From contig JBBREK010000257.1 in NCBI GenBank assembly GCA_038203025.1, positions 1 through 5,451 of the forward strand: DNA of 5,451 nt. Direction: 5' to 3'. Positions 1 to 5,451 of this stretch are shown one piece after another. Made by a program: the position numbers and the translations under genes. A model generated the notes under the pieces. It was given only the letters and a program-made list of their open reading frames with translations, ran no database searches and was not told where the DNA came from. The stretch's first letter is position 1. Every line of letters begins with the position of its first letter. This DNA is from UBA11346 sp038203025 (GTDB lineage Bacteria > Planctomycetota > UBA11346).

Positions 1-1
1 T

Positions 2-587
2 CGCCGGACGGGGCAATGGCGATGGCGACAGGTTGACATCCTCATTGCCCTGGCCGGCGAGGGCGCCGGCGCTCCTGTGTCGGTGTCACACGTGGGGGAC
101 GGGTCGATGCCACCTGGCGTGCAAATTACACCGGAATCCACGTTCATCCGGCATGCATCTCCCGCTACTGCCGGGCCGCATCCGTGTGGTCGGTGACGGT
201 CAACTGCCGGTCGACGGCACGGTGCCATGGATTCCTGGTGGTGGCTCGCTGACGGTCTGTGCCGGCATCGACGAACGCATTGTCGTTGTCTCCTCCACCG
301 CCTGGGATCCGCGACCCGGGGATGATCGGCGGCAGCGCCGGCGTGAAGGCCGGGATACCTGGATCACCAACGCCGGACCGGGTCCGGTGTCGGTTGCGGT
401 CTACCGCACCATGCCGGTGTCGACGGTCAACGAGGTGTCGGTCAAACCCGATCCGGATACGACCCCCGGTAGCACGGCGGTGATCCCCGGCTTGCTGCGC
501 TGGCAGGTCACCCTGCCGCCTGGCATCCCGACGCGCATCGGCGTTGGTTGGACGCTGAAAGCCGGTGGTTCGTTCACTTTCGAGTAG
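2..587 (+). pseudogene. 3' end of a DUF4139-family protein, apparently frameshifted
   Basis: The last part (about 357-587, frame 3) matches the C-terminal end of DUF4139 (mucoidy-inhibitor-A-like) domains: a TWITNAGPGPVSVAV strand like the family's 'itv.N....pv.v.v', then YRTMPVS followed by 'vsVkpd', then GLLRWQVTLPPG and a final strand ending at TAG 585-587. The preceding LPLLPGRIRVVGDG (about 159-200) matches the family's 'LLPG.v.v..dG' segment. The homology does not stay in one frame. From 2 to about 157 the plausible protein is in frame 2 (VDILIALAGEGAG... ending STFIRHA). Frame 3 carries LPLLPG through DERIVVVSSTAWDP. Frame 1 carries GMIGGSAGVKAG (about 319-354), the family's 'G.lGG...v..gy' loop, and frame 3 then resumes. 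That implies an extra base near 158, another near 303-320 and a missing base near 354. An unbroken frame-3 reading also exists from the window edge, but its N-terminal part is Cys/Arg-rich and unlike the family. The cellular role of the family is poorly defined. The gene is cut off on the left, and decay versus sequencing indels cannot be separated here. Confidence 0.6.
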
Positions 588-625
588 CGTCGTTGCATAG
601 GGATGTGCTCAGCGATGATGCGGCG

Positions 626-2332
626 ATGCCCATCAAGCCCGACCACCCGCGGCTGCTGATCACCCCGGAACGCCTCGCCGCCCTGGCCGATCCCGCGGCC
701 AAGCCCCTGACCGACCGGCTGCGTGTCCTGGCCGATGGCATGTTGGGTCAGCCGCCGGCTGAACGGGTGTTGGATGGCCGCCGGCTGCTCACCGTGTCGC
801 GGTTGGTCCTCGACCGCTGCAGCGTGCTGGGGTTGGCGCACCAGCTGTGGGGCGGCCCGTATGCCGAACGCGTCCGCGTCGAACTCGCCGCGGTGTCGGC
901 ATTCAGCGACTGGCATCCTGTGCACTTCCTCGACACCGCCGAGATGGCGGCGGCAGTGGCGCTCGGACTCGACTGGTGCTGGGACGCTCTGCCGGAGGCC
1001 GATCGCACCCAGGCTATCGACGCGCTGGATCGTCTCGCCTTCGCTCCAGCCTTGGCCGAGAAGCACTGGTGGAAATCCCGCGACAACAACTGGAACCAGG
1101 TCTGCTTCGGCGGCCTGGTGATGGCCGCCCTCGCCATCCATCCATCCCATGGCAGTTCGGCGCAGCGCATTATTGCCGAGGCCCGCACCGGCATCGCCGC
1201 AGGTCTGCACGCCTATGCGCCGGAGGGGGTCTATCCCGAAGGTCCGACCTATTGGGAATACGGCACGACCTATTCGGTGCTGATGGCCGACGCGCTGCAT
1301 ACGGCGGCCGGCGAGGACTGGGGCCTCGCTGCAGCCCCGGGCTTCCTCGCCAGCGTGCGCTTCGCCCAGGTCTGCACGGCGCCCAGCGGCCTCCCGTTCT
1401 GCTATGGCGATGCCTGGCACGGACGCATGCCCTTGGCGCCAGCGGTGTGGATGGCGGCGCGGCTTGGCGACGACGCGGTCGTCGGCTGGGCCCGTGCGCA
1501 TCTGGCGGGATCGATCTCGCGGACGCGCTTCCTGCCGTTCGCCATGTTGTGGGCGTCGGATGGCCAATCGGCGCCAGCCGCTACGCCAACCGTCTGGTGC
1601 GGTCACGGTCCGGTCGAGGTCGCCAGCCTACGCAGCGCCTGGCGGCCACGCGCGCTGTGGGCCGGACTCAAGGCCGGTGCGCTACGCGTCAACCATGGCC
1701 ACCTGGATGCCGGTTCGATCGAGCTTGAACTGGATGGCGTGCGCTGGTTCACCGACCTGGGCGCCGAGCCGGATATCTATGCCCGTACTGACGGTTGGGG
1801 CACTGATCAGGAGTCGCATCGTTGGGATTATCTACGGACCAGCAACGCGGGACACAACCTGGTGATGGTCGGCGGCCGTCGGCAGTGCGTCGACGGGCAC
1901 AATCCGATCCGGGTTTCAGGGTCAGCGGCGGTTGCCGATCTGTCGACGGCCTACGCTGATTGCACCCGTTCAGCCAGTCGCGGCATCGCCCTGCTCGGCG
2001 AGGCGGCGCTGCTCATCCAGGACGAGTTCACCGGACTGCCCGCCGAATCGCTGTTCTGGCAGGTCTTCACCGGCGCGCACATCCAGACCGCCGGCGCCGA
2101 GGCCACGCTGGTCCAGGATGGCTGCCGATTGACCGTGCGGGTGCTCGAACCAGCAGGCGCGGTATTCCGTGAGCGCTCAGCCACGCCGCCAACCGCCGCC
2201 GAGGAGCAGAACGTCGGCTTCCGCCGGCTGGTGCTGGAACTGCCCGCCGTCGCCGGCGACCGTCGCATCCGCGTGCTGTGCAGCCGCGGACCGGTCGAGG
2301 CCCCGCCGCCGCGTCCGCTGTCAGCCTGGTAG
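626..2332 (+). CDS. Heparinase II/III-family polysaccharide lyase-like protein
   Basis: This is a 568-residue protein of the heparinase II/III superfamily, whose members cleave uronic-acid-containing glycosidic bonds by beta-elimination. It opens with HPRLLITPERLAAL, the usual start of the N-terminal (alpha/alpha) toroid (about residues 1-325). This domain contains the conserved NNWNQVCFGG at 154-163 and PEGPTYWEYGTTY at 204-216, whose tyrosines include the likely catalytic one. The C-terminal beta-sandwich (about 325-568) begins near VASLRSAW. It carries NHGHLDAGS, with His357, His359 and Asp361, followed by DGVRWFTDLG, and then GHNLVMVGG with His410. These are the expected catalytic and metal-site regions. 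The length is normal for intracellular members. ATG 626 is chosen because family similarity starts directly after it. The frame is open back to 548, but that stretch overlaps the upstream gene and shows no similarity. No good Shine-Dalgarno lies before ATG 626, and TTG 593 is an alternative. There is no signal peptide, so it is probably cytoplasmic and acts on imported oligosaccharides. The family call is firm; the substrate is unknown. Confidence 0.9.
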   Translation: MPIKPDHPRLLITPERLAALADPAAKPLTDRLRVLADGMLGQPPAERVLDGRRLLTVSRLVLDRCSVLGLAHQLWGGPYAERVRVELAAVSAFSDWHPVHFLDTAEMAAAVALGLDWCWDALPEADRTQAIDALDRLAFAPALAEKHWWKSRDNNWNQVCFGGLVMAALAIHPSHGSSAQRIIAEARTGIAAGLHAYAPEGVYPEGPTYWEYGTTYSVLMADALHTAAGEDWGLAAAPGFLASVRFAQVCTAPSGLPFCYGDAWHGRMPLAPAVWMAARLGDDAVVGWARAHLAGSISRTRFLPFAMLWASDGQSAPAATPTVWCGHGPVEVASLRSAWRPRALWAGLKAGALRVNHGHLDAGSIELELDGVRWFTDLGAEPDIYARTDGWGTDQESHRWDYLRTSNAGHNLVMVGGRRQCVDGHNPIRVSGSAAVADLSTAYADCTRSASRGIALLGEAALLIQDEFTGLPAESLFWQVFTGAHIQTAGAEATLVQDGCRLTVRVLEPAGAVFRERSATPPTAAEEQNVGFRRLVLELPAVAGDRRIRVLCSRGPVEAPPPRPLSAW

Positions 2333-2407
2333 CTCGGCGCAGGTGTAGCGGAGATCGCAGCCCAGTCGGCCGGGCACAGGCCGGGCAGGTCGACCCGCTG
2401 GCTCACC

Positions 2408-2866
2408 TCAGGATTTGGCCGATCTCGGCGCTACGTAGGACGCATCCATTGGCCAGGGTCGTTCTACTGCGGATTCCAGGCGAATTCCGTTGGTGTGGAC
2501 CAGTCGCAACCGCAACTGATCCAAGGTGTCGATCGGTTTGCCCTGGAACCGCATGTCGCTGAAGACAACATCTTCGATGCGGTGTGTGTCATCGAATCCG
2601 CTGATCTCGCCACCACCGGCACCCCGCCAGTGGGTGCGCACCCTGCATCCTGCCGCCTCCTGCTCGATGGCGATGCCGTCGCCATCCACCGTCACGCCGC
2701 GCACCACCGCTTCGCAGGCATGACCGTCAAGCCACGGCAGCATGCCTCCGGCGATCGGAAGCACGGCCAGGCGGTGGCCCCGCTCGGCGTCGGACAGGGT
2801 CAACTCGGCCCCGTCTAGCCGCAGGTGCAGGCCTCCGGCGGTCAGCTGGATCGTGGGCTGGGGCAC
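2408..2866 (-). CDS. Small uncharacterised protein with beta-helix-enzyme-like C-terminus, possible remnant
   Basis: The protein has 152 residues and lies on the opposite strand to its neighbours. The start is GTG at 2866-2864, with AAGGAA six bases upstream. The frame stays open to 2962, but that extension has no ribosome-binding site and poor composition. Residues 1 to about 80 are beta-rich (IQLTAGGLHLRLDGAELTLS, then a VRGVTVDGDGIAIEQ strand pair), like the N-terminal beta-sandwich of a glycan-acting protein, but I do not recognise a specific family. Residues of about 85-130 (GGEISGFDDTHRIEDVVFSD, then MRFQGKPIDTLDQLRL) follow the 'GfD..H.iedV.f.n....Gk.i.s...l.l' pattern seen at the end of right-handed beta-helix carbohydrate enzymes. 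Such enzymes usually exceed 400 residues, so this may be an in-frame internal deletion joining the two ends of a larger gene around the GAGGG stretch. Phase and composition support a translated frame; the function is unknown. No signal peptide is visible. Confidence 0.6.
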   Translation of the reverse strand: MPQPTIQLTAGGLHLRLDGAELTLSDAERGHRLAVLPIAGGMLPWLDGHACEAVVRGVTVDGDGIAIEQEAAGCRVRTHWRGAGGGEISGFDDTHRIEDVVFSDMRFQGKPIDTLDQLRLRLVHTNGIRLESAVERPWPMDASYVAPRSAKS

Positions 2867-2872
2867 GTGGGT

Positions 2873-2878
2873 TTCCTT
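2873..2878 (-). promoter_or_regulatory. Shine-Dalgarno for the minus-strand gene
   Basis: The minus strand reads AAGGAA, then six bases, then GTG at 2866. This is the best-spaced ribosome-binding site in the window and decides the start of the minus-strand gene in favour of GTG 2866 over the ATG at 2962. Confidence 0.65.
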
Positions 2879-2941
2879 GTCGGCAGGTTGCTCCCACCGG
2901 ATCGTCGATTCCAGAGGCGGCTGGACGCCTGGCGCCGACGC

Positions 2942-2971
2942 GTGTGGCACACACAGATTCAAAAAGATTCA
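2942..2971. promoter_or_regulatory. Operator-like palindrome plus phased direct repeat in the divergent spacer
   Basis: An 11-base perfect odd palindrome, GTGTG-G-CACAC (2942-2952), is followed at once by two copies of AGATTCA at 2955-2961 and 2965-2971. Their starts are 10 bases apart, which is one helical turn. The surrounding spacer is G+C-rich, whereas this patch is A+T-rich with a run of five A. It lies between the start of the minus-strand gene (2866) and the first usable start of the glycosidase (3015). This is where a shared control site would be expected. No convincing -35/-10 pair can be picked out for either gene, and the regulator is unknown. Chance occurrence of such short repeats is possible. 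Confidence 0.3.
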
Positions 2972-3014
2972 GAGTCGTGGTCTGCACACCAGGGCACGGC
3001 ACACTTCTCGGCAG

Positions 3015-4865
3015 GTGCTGGCGCAGTTGCAGGCCGAGAAGAAGGAAACGCTCGCCAACCGGCATCCGCCCAGCCTGGCCGCGGTCGAGACCTTCGTGCC
3101 CGGCTGGATCGGACGCTCCGTCCGTCTCGGCTTCCGCCTCGTCGACTTGTGGAACGAACCCGACCTGATGGGCTTCTGGGCCGGCAGCAGCGACGAATAC
3201 CTCGCCTTCATGCGCACTGCCTACACGACGATCAAGCGGGCTGATCCGCAGACGCGAGTGATGACCGGCGGCCTCGCCACTCTGCTGTCGCATAACGGCC
3301 ACCGCCTCAATCCGGATCTGACCCGGCGCATCATCGTCGATGGGCAGGACTACTACGACCTCATCTCGCTACATGAGCATGGCCCCTTCAGCAGGCTGCA
3401 GACGGCCATCGACGGACCGCTCAAGGCGATGCAGGTGAAGCTACGTTCGCCGAAGCCGCTGTTCTTCACCGAGACCGGCATGCCCGTCTCCTCCACCACC
3501 ATCGAGTCGATGCGCCGCCAAGCCTGCGAACTGGTCAAAAAGATCGCCTTCGCCAGCGCGCGCGGTGCCGAGGGATTCCTGTGGTTCGTACTGAGCAAGG
3601 GGGGCACCTTCCCGGGGTACAACATGATCGGGCGTGGCGACGATCCGCGTCCGACCATCGCCGCCTTCAACGAACTTGCCAAGGTGCTGCGCCCGCGCCG
3701 TTTCGCCACCGAGCACCAGGTCGGCCAGGGTCTGTGGCTGCTGGAGTTCACCGGCGAGCGCGACGCCGCCCTGCTAGCCTGGGACGAATCGGCACCCAGC
3801 GCCGGTCAGCCGCTGTTCGTGCGCCTGCCGCCCGGCGGGACGATCACGGGGCTCGACATCATGGGCAACGTCCGAGCGGTCGAGAGCGACGACGGGATCG
3901 CCGCCACCGCCTTCGCCGCCGAACCGGCCTGGCTGATCGTCAGCGGCGGTCGGCCGACGGTCATCGGCGCACCCGTGGCCGTGCCGGAGCGCCCGGCCGG
4001 CCCGCCCGGCCGGGAGGCCGCTGGGGTGGCGCGGCTGCGTAATCCACTTGACCGCGAAGCCGCTTTCCGCCTGCGCTGGACCCTGCCCGATGGCCGGCAA
4101 CTTACCGATGAACGCACGCTGCCGGCTGCCATGGCCGGTGAGTCGACGGTGGCCATCCTGATGCCCGTGGTGCCGCCGGGAGCAGCGGCGCCAGCCGCCA
4201 AGCTGGCCTGGGAACTGGTCGGCACGCGCTGGCGTGGCGAACTGCTGGTGCCTCTCGATGTCGCCCGCCTGATTCCCGCTGCCCGCAGCGACCGCCCGGC
4301 CGACTTCGCCTTACAGGACGAGACGCGGATCTACAACGCCAACGAGAACGATCCCAATCGCGAACAATGGACCTGGCAGGGCGTCGAAGACCTGTCGGCA
4401 CGGGTCTGGCTGGGCCTCGACGAGAAGGCCTTGGAGATCCGCGTCGTGGTCGCCGACGAGCGCCACCTGCAGCCGTATCCCGCCAGCCAGGCCTGGCAGG
4501 CAGACAGCCTGCAGCTCGCCTTCGGCATCCCCGGACGCACCGGCGAGTGGCGCTTGATCGCCGCCCGCTCCGACAACGGAGCCAGCCTGCTGGCGGTCGA
4601 GGCGGCGCCGACCGGCTGCGATCCGGCGGCACTCATCCCCTCCATGCTCGTTACCGCATTCAACGACGCTGGTCTCGACTACCGTCTGCGCCTGCCGCTG
4701 TCGGCTCTCGGTACTGACGCCAGCGCGCTGCGGCGGCAGGTCCTGCCCTTCAACCTGCTGGTCAACGACGATGACGGCGGCGGCCGCGAGGGGTTCTGCT
4801 TCATCGCCGACGGCCTCGGCAAGGCCTATGAGCCGAAGCTGTGGCCGACGGTCATCTTCGAATGA
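3015..4865 (+). CDS. Clan-A glycoside hydrolase (GH39/GH5-like), N-terminally truncated, with C-terminal CBM9-like domain
   Basis: Numbered from GTG 3015, this is a 617-residue-class product (616 codons before the stop) resembling retaining TIM-barrel glycosidases. VDLWNEPDLMGFW holds the probable acid/base Glu48, and PLFFTETGMP holds the probable nucleophile Glu153. The 105-residue spacing fits clan GH-A. Between them lie typical barrel pieces: EYLAFMRTAYTTIKRADP, then VMTGG, then YYDLISLHEHGP. GFLWFVLSKGG and PTIAAFNELAKVL close the barrel. Residues of about 225-425 form beta-sandwich or Ig-like linker segments. Residues from about 429 to the end are a CBM9-like carbohydrate-binding domain: DLSARVWLGLDEKALEIRVV, then QAWQADSLQLAF, then FNLLVNDDDGGGREG. 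The oddity is the N-terminus. Family members normally have 120-200 residues before WNEP, but recognisable similarity begins only around HPPSLAAVETF (about 3064). The frame is open back to 2742, but that part is antisense to the minus-strand gene and reads as low-quality protein. GTG 3015 is a weakly supported start with no clear Shine-Dalgarno. The gene is therefore probably 5'-truncated and may be inactive or not translated. No signal peptide remains. Confidence 0.75.
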   Translation: MLAQLQAEKKETLANRHPPSLAAVETFVPGWIGRSVRLGFRLVDLWNEPDLMGFWAGSSDEYLAFMRTAYTTIKRADPQTRVMTGGLATLLSHNGHRLNPDLTRRIIVDGQDYYDLISLHEHGPFSRLQTAIDGPLKAMQVKLRSPKPLFFTETGMPVSSTTIESMRRQACELVKKIAFASARGAEGFLWFVLSKGGTFPGYNMIGRGDDPRPTIAAFNELAKVLRPRRFATEHQVGQGLWLLEFTGERDAALLAWDESAPSAGQPLFVRLPPGGTITGLDIMGNVRAVESDDGIAATAFAAEPAWLIVSGGRPTVIGAPVAVPERPAGPPGREAAGVARLRNPLDREAAFRLRWTLPDGRQLTDERTLPAAMAGESTVAILMPVVPPGAAAPAAKLAWELVGTRWRGELLVPLDVARLIPAARSDRPADFALQDETRIYNANENDPNREQWTWQGVEDLSARVWLGLDEKALEIRVVVADERHLQPYPASQAWQADSLQLAFGIPGRTGEWRLIAARSDNGASLLAVEAAPTGCDPAALIPSMLVTAFNDAGLDYRLRLPLSALGTDASALRRQVLPFNLLVNDDDGGGREGFCFIADGLGKAYEPKLWPTVIFE

Positions 4866-4881
4866 ACGGTGAAATGGCTCT

Positions 4882-5049
4882 GGGGCTCCGCCCAATACTG
4901 TGAAGCTACGGCTTTGCCAGCCGGCGGGACGCCAGTGATCCGGGCGCCGCTGCCTGCCGGCAGCCCCATTATTCGAACATTGGAGCCGCGAAGCGGCGAC
5001 GCCCGGATCGAAGGTTGGCCCTTAGCTTCACAGCATTGGGCTCCGCCCC
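4882..5049. repeat. Large nested imperfect palindrome (cruciform/multi-stem element)
   Basis: Three nested stems are seen. The outer stem pairs 4882-4907 with 5024-5049, with 22 of 26 positions complementary; its core is AGCTTCACAG on the right arm against CTGTGAAGCT on the left. The middle stem pairs 4916-4922 with 5013-5019 (seven pairs, one G-T). The inner stem pairs 4937-4951 with 4992-5009 (GATCCGGGCGCCGCT against its complement, 15 pairs with a three-base bulge). The apex holds CTGCCGGCAG (4954-4963), a perfect palindrome, and an imperfect one around ATTCGAAC (4970-4977). It starts 16 bases after the glycosidase stop codon and fills most of the gap before the next gene. It could be a MITE or REP-like repeat, a structured transcript, or a processing/termination element. 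There is no U-run, so a simple intrinsic terminator is unlikely. No protein-coding pattern is evident inside it. Confidence 0.7.
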
Positions 5050-5095
5050 CGCGGGGTTGGTCGCGACTCGGTTTTCACCAGTGGGGACAAACCCT

Positions 5096-5119
5096 ACCGC
5101 TACTGGCGGTGGTGAGGAG
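5096..5119 (+). promoter_or_regulatory. Leader hairpin and orphan GAGGAG motif before the exported-protein gene
   Basis: ACCGC (5096-5100) and GCGGT (5106-5110) form a five-pair stem around a five-base loop, followed by GAGGAG at 5114-5119. GAGGAG would make a strong Shine-Dalgarno, but no ATG, GTG or TTG lies at the proper distance. The next candidate start is ATG 5162, 42 bases on, and only an in-frame ATC (5123) is close. The motif may be coincidental, or the true start may be non-canonical or hidden by a base error. Confidence 0.25.
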
Positions 5120-5161
5120 CCTATCCCGTCCATCCTATCCAGCAGCAACCCTGGACACCCC

Positions 5162-5451
5162 ATGGCTCTCTTCACTACTCTCGCCGCTGGTCCAATCCTG
5201 GCGGCCACCCTGCACCTCTGCCTCGCAGCTGGCTTGCTGCTGCTGGTAATCGCCGGCCGACCGGCCTGGGCGCTTGAGGACATTCCCTTCCCGGGGGGAA
5301 ATTTCGCGATCGCCGGCCCTGACGGTCGGCTCCCCACCGGTTGGACGGCCACCAACGGCCAAGAGTCTTTCAGCCTGATAAAGGAGGGGGACACGTCGAT
5401 CCTGCGCATCGACTCCAAGCAGCTCGGCTACCTCATGCCGAACTGCGTCGT
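5162..5451 (+). CDS. Exported protein with galactose-binding-like N-terminal module, partial at window end
   Basis: An open frame runs from ATG 5162 to the edge of the window, 96 complete codons with no stop, so this is only the 5' end of a gene. The N-terminus has a long hydrophobic segment (about residues 9-32, rich in Leu and Ala) ending in the peptidase-like site AWA at 35-37. The mature protein would begin LEDIPFP. GGNFAIAGPDGRLPTGW (45-61) follows, matching the 'N.dFe..dG.P.gW' opening of galactose-binding/CBM4-9-like beta-sandwich modules, then a TSILRID strand. This start is common in secreted or surface glycan-degrading enzymes of polysaccharide-degrading bacteria. The predicted signal segment lacks the usual Lys/Arg near its start, and no Shine-Dalgarno lies just upstream, so the exact start is uncertain. 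It lies on the same strand as the glycosidase, 296 bases downstream and beyond the nested palindrome, so it is probably transcribed separately. Its catalytic domain, if any, lies outside the window. Confidence 0.7.
   Translation, partial: MALFTTLAAGPILAATLHLCLAAGLLLLVIAGRPAWALEDIPFPGGNFAIAGPDGRLPTGWTATNGQESFSLIKEGDTSILRIDSKQLGYLMPNCV

Noticed and set aside
401..1606. Long minus-strand open frame (401 residues) opposite the heparinase-like gene
   Set aside because: It is a G+C-driven antisense shadow: Arg/Gly/Gln/His-rich, with no recognisable domain, and fully opposite a gene with clear family motifs.
2368..2387. Direct repeat GGCCGGGCA (2368-2376 and 2379-2387) after the heparinase-like gene
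   Set aside because: Nine bases of G+C-rich sequence repeated two bases apart can be chance; no stem-loop with a T-run is present, so it is not a terminator either.
2742..3014. Upstream extension of the glycosidase frame to ATG 2742
   Set aside because: The extension overlaps the minus-strand gene's start and body, is rich in Arg/Ser/Pro without family similarity, and would not supply the missing barrel strands.
2727..3302. Minus-strand open frame of 191 residues crossing the divergent spacer
   Set aside because: It is antisense to the glycosidase and out of frame with the better-supported minus-strand gene; the composition is non-protein-like.
4869..5249. Plus-strand open frame of 126 residues through the palindrome
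   Set aside because: Its sequence is dictated by the nested palindrome and by an out-of-frame reading of the exported-protein gene; it is Ser/Pro/Trp-rich with no domain.
4969..5418. Minus-strand open frame of 149 residues
   Set aside because: It is antisense to the exported-protein gene and the palindrome, with no motif or ribosome-binding site supporting it.
1..5451. tRNA, rRNA, CRISPR array, transposase or phage genes
   Set aside because: None was recognised by reading both strands: no regularly spaced repeats, no transposase motif and no tRNA-like arms with TTCGA in the right setting. The TTCGAA at 4972-4977 lies in the palindrome apex without a cloverleaf.

Overview
This is a G+C-rich (roughly two-thirds by eye), gene-dense bacterial window dominated by carbohydrate-active proteins. 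The combination of a heparinase II/III-type lyase without a signal peptide, a clan-A (GH39/GH5-like) glycosidase carrying a CBM9-like module, and a secreted protein opening with a galactose-binding-like motif is typical of polysaccharide-degrading Planctomycetota, Verrucomicrobiota and Lentisphaerota. That placement is an inference from gene content only; no marker gene is present. Nothing here looks like a phage, CRISPR, toxin-antitoxin or transposase system.

Layout. Positions 2-587 (+) hold the 3' end of a DUF4139-family protein whose homology jumps between reading frames three times, so it is either a decaying gene or sequence with indel errors. Positions 626-2332 (+) hold an intact 568-residue heparinase II/III-family protein. 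Positions 2408-2866 (-) hold a small 152-residue protein with a clear GTG start and Shine-Dalgarno. Its C-terminal half resembles the end of a beta-helix carbohydrate enzyme, and it may be an internally deleted remnant. Positions about 2867-3014 form the divergent spacer, with an AT-rich patch containing a palindrome and a helically phased direct repeat. Positions 3015-4865 (+) hold a glycosidase that has both catalytic glutamates and a C-terminal CBM9-like domain but lacks the first half of its TIM barrel. Positions 4882-5049 form a large nested imperfect palindrome. Positions 5162 to the window end (+) hold the start of a predicted exported protein, cut off by the window edge.

How it fits together. 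The lyase, the glycosidase and the exported protein would make sense as parts of a locus for breaking down an acidic (uronic-acid-containing) polysaccharide, with the lyase acting inside the cell on imported oligosaccharides. The substrate cannot be read from the sequence. The striking feature is damage: a frameshifted gene, a glycosidase missing its N-terminus and a short antisense-oriented remnant lie within 3 kb, and a multi-stem palindrome follows. This suggests a rearranged or decaying accessory region, or assembly error. The intact genes are ordinary members of known families. The best candidate for something undescribed is the nested palindrome at 4882-5049.
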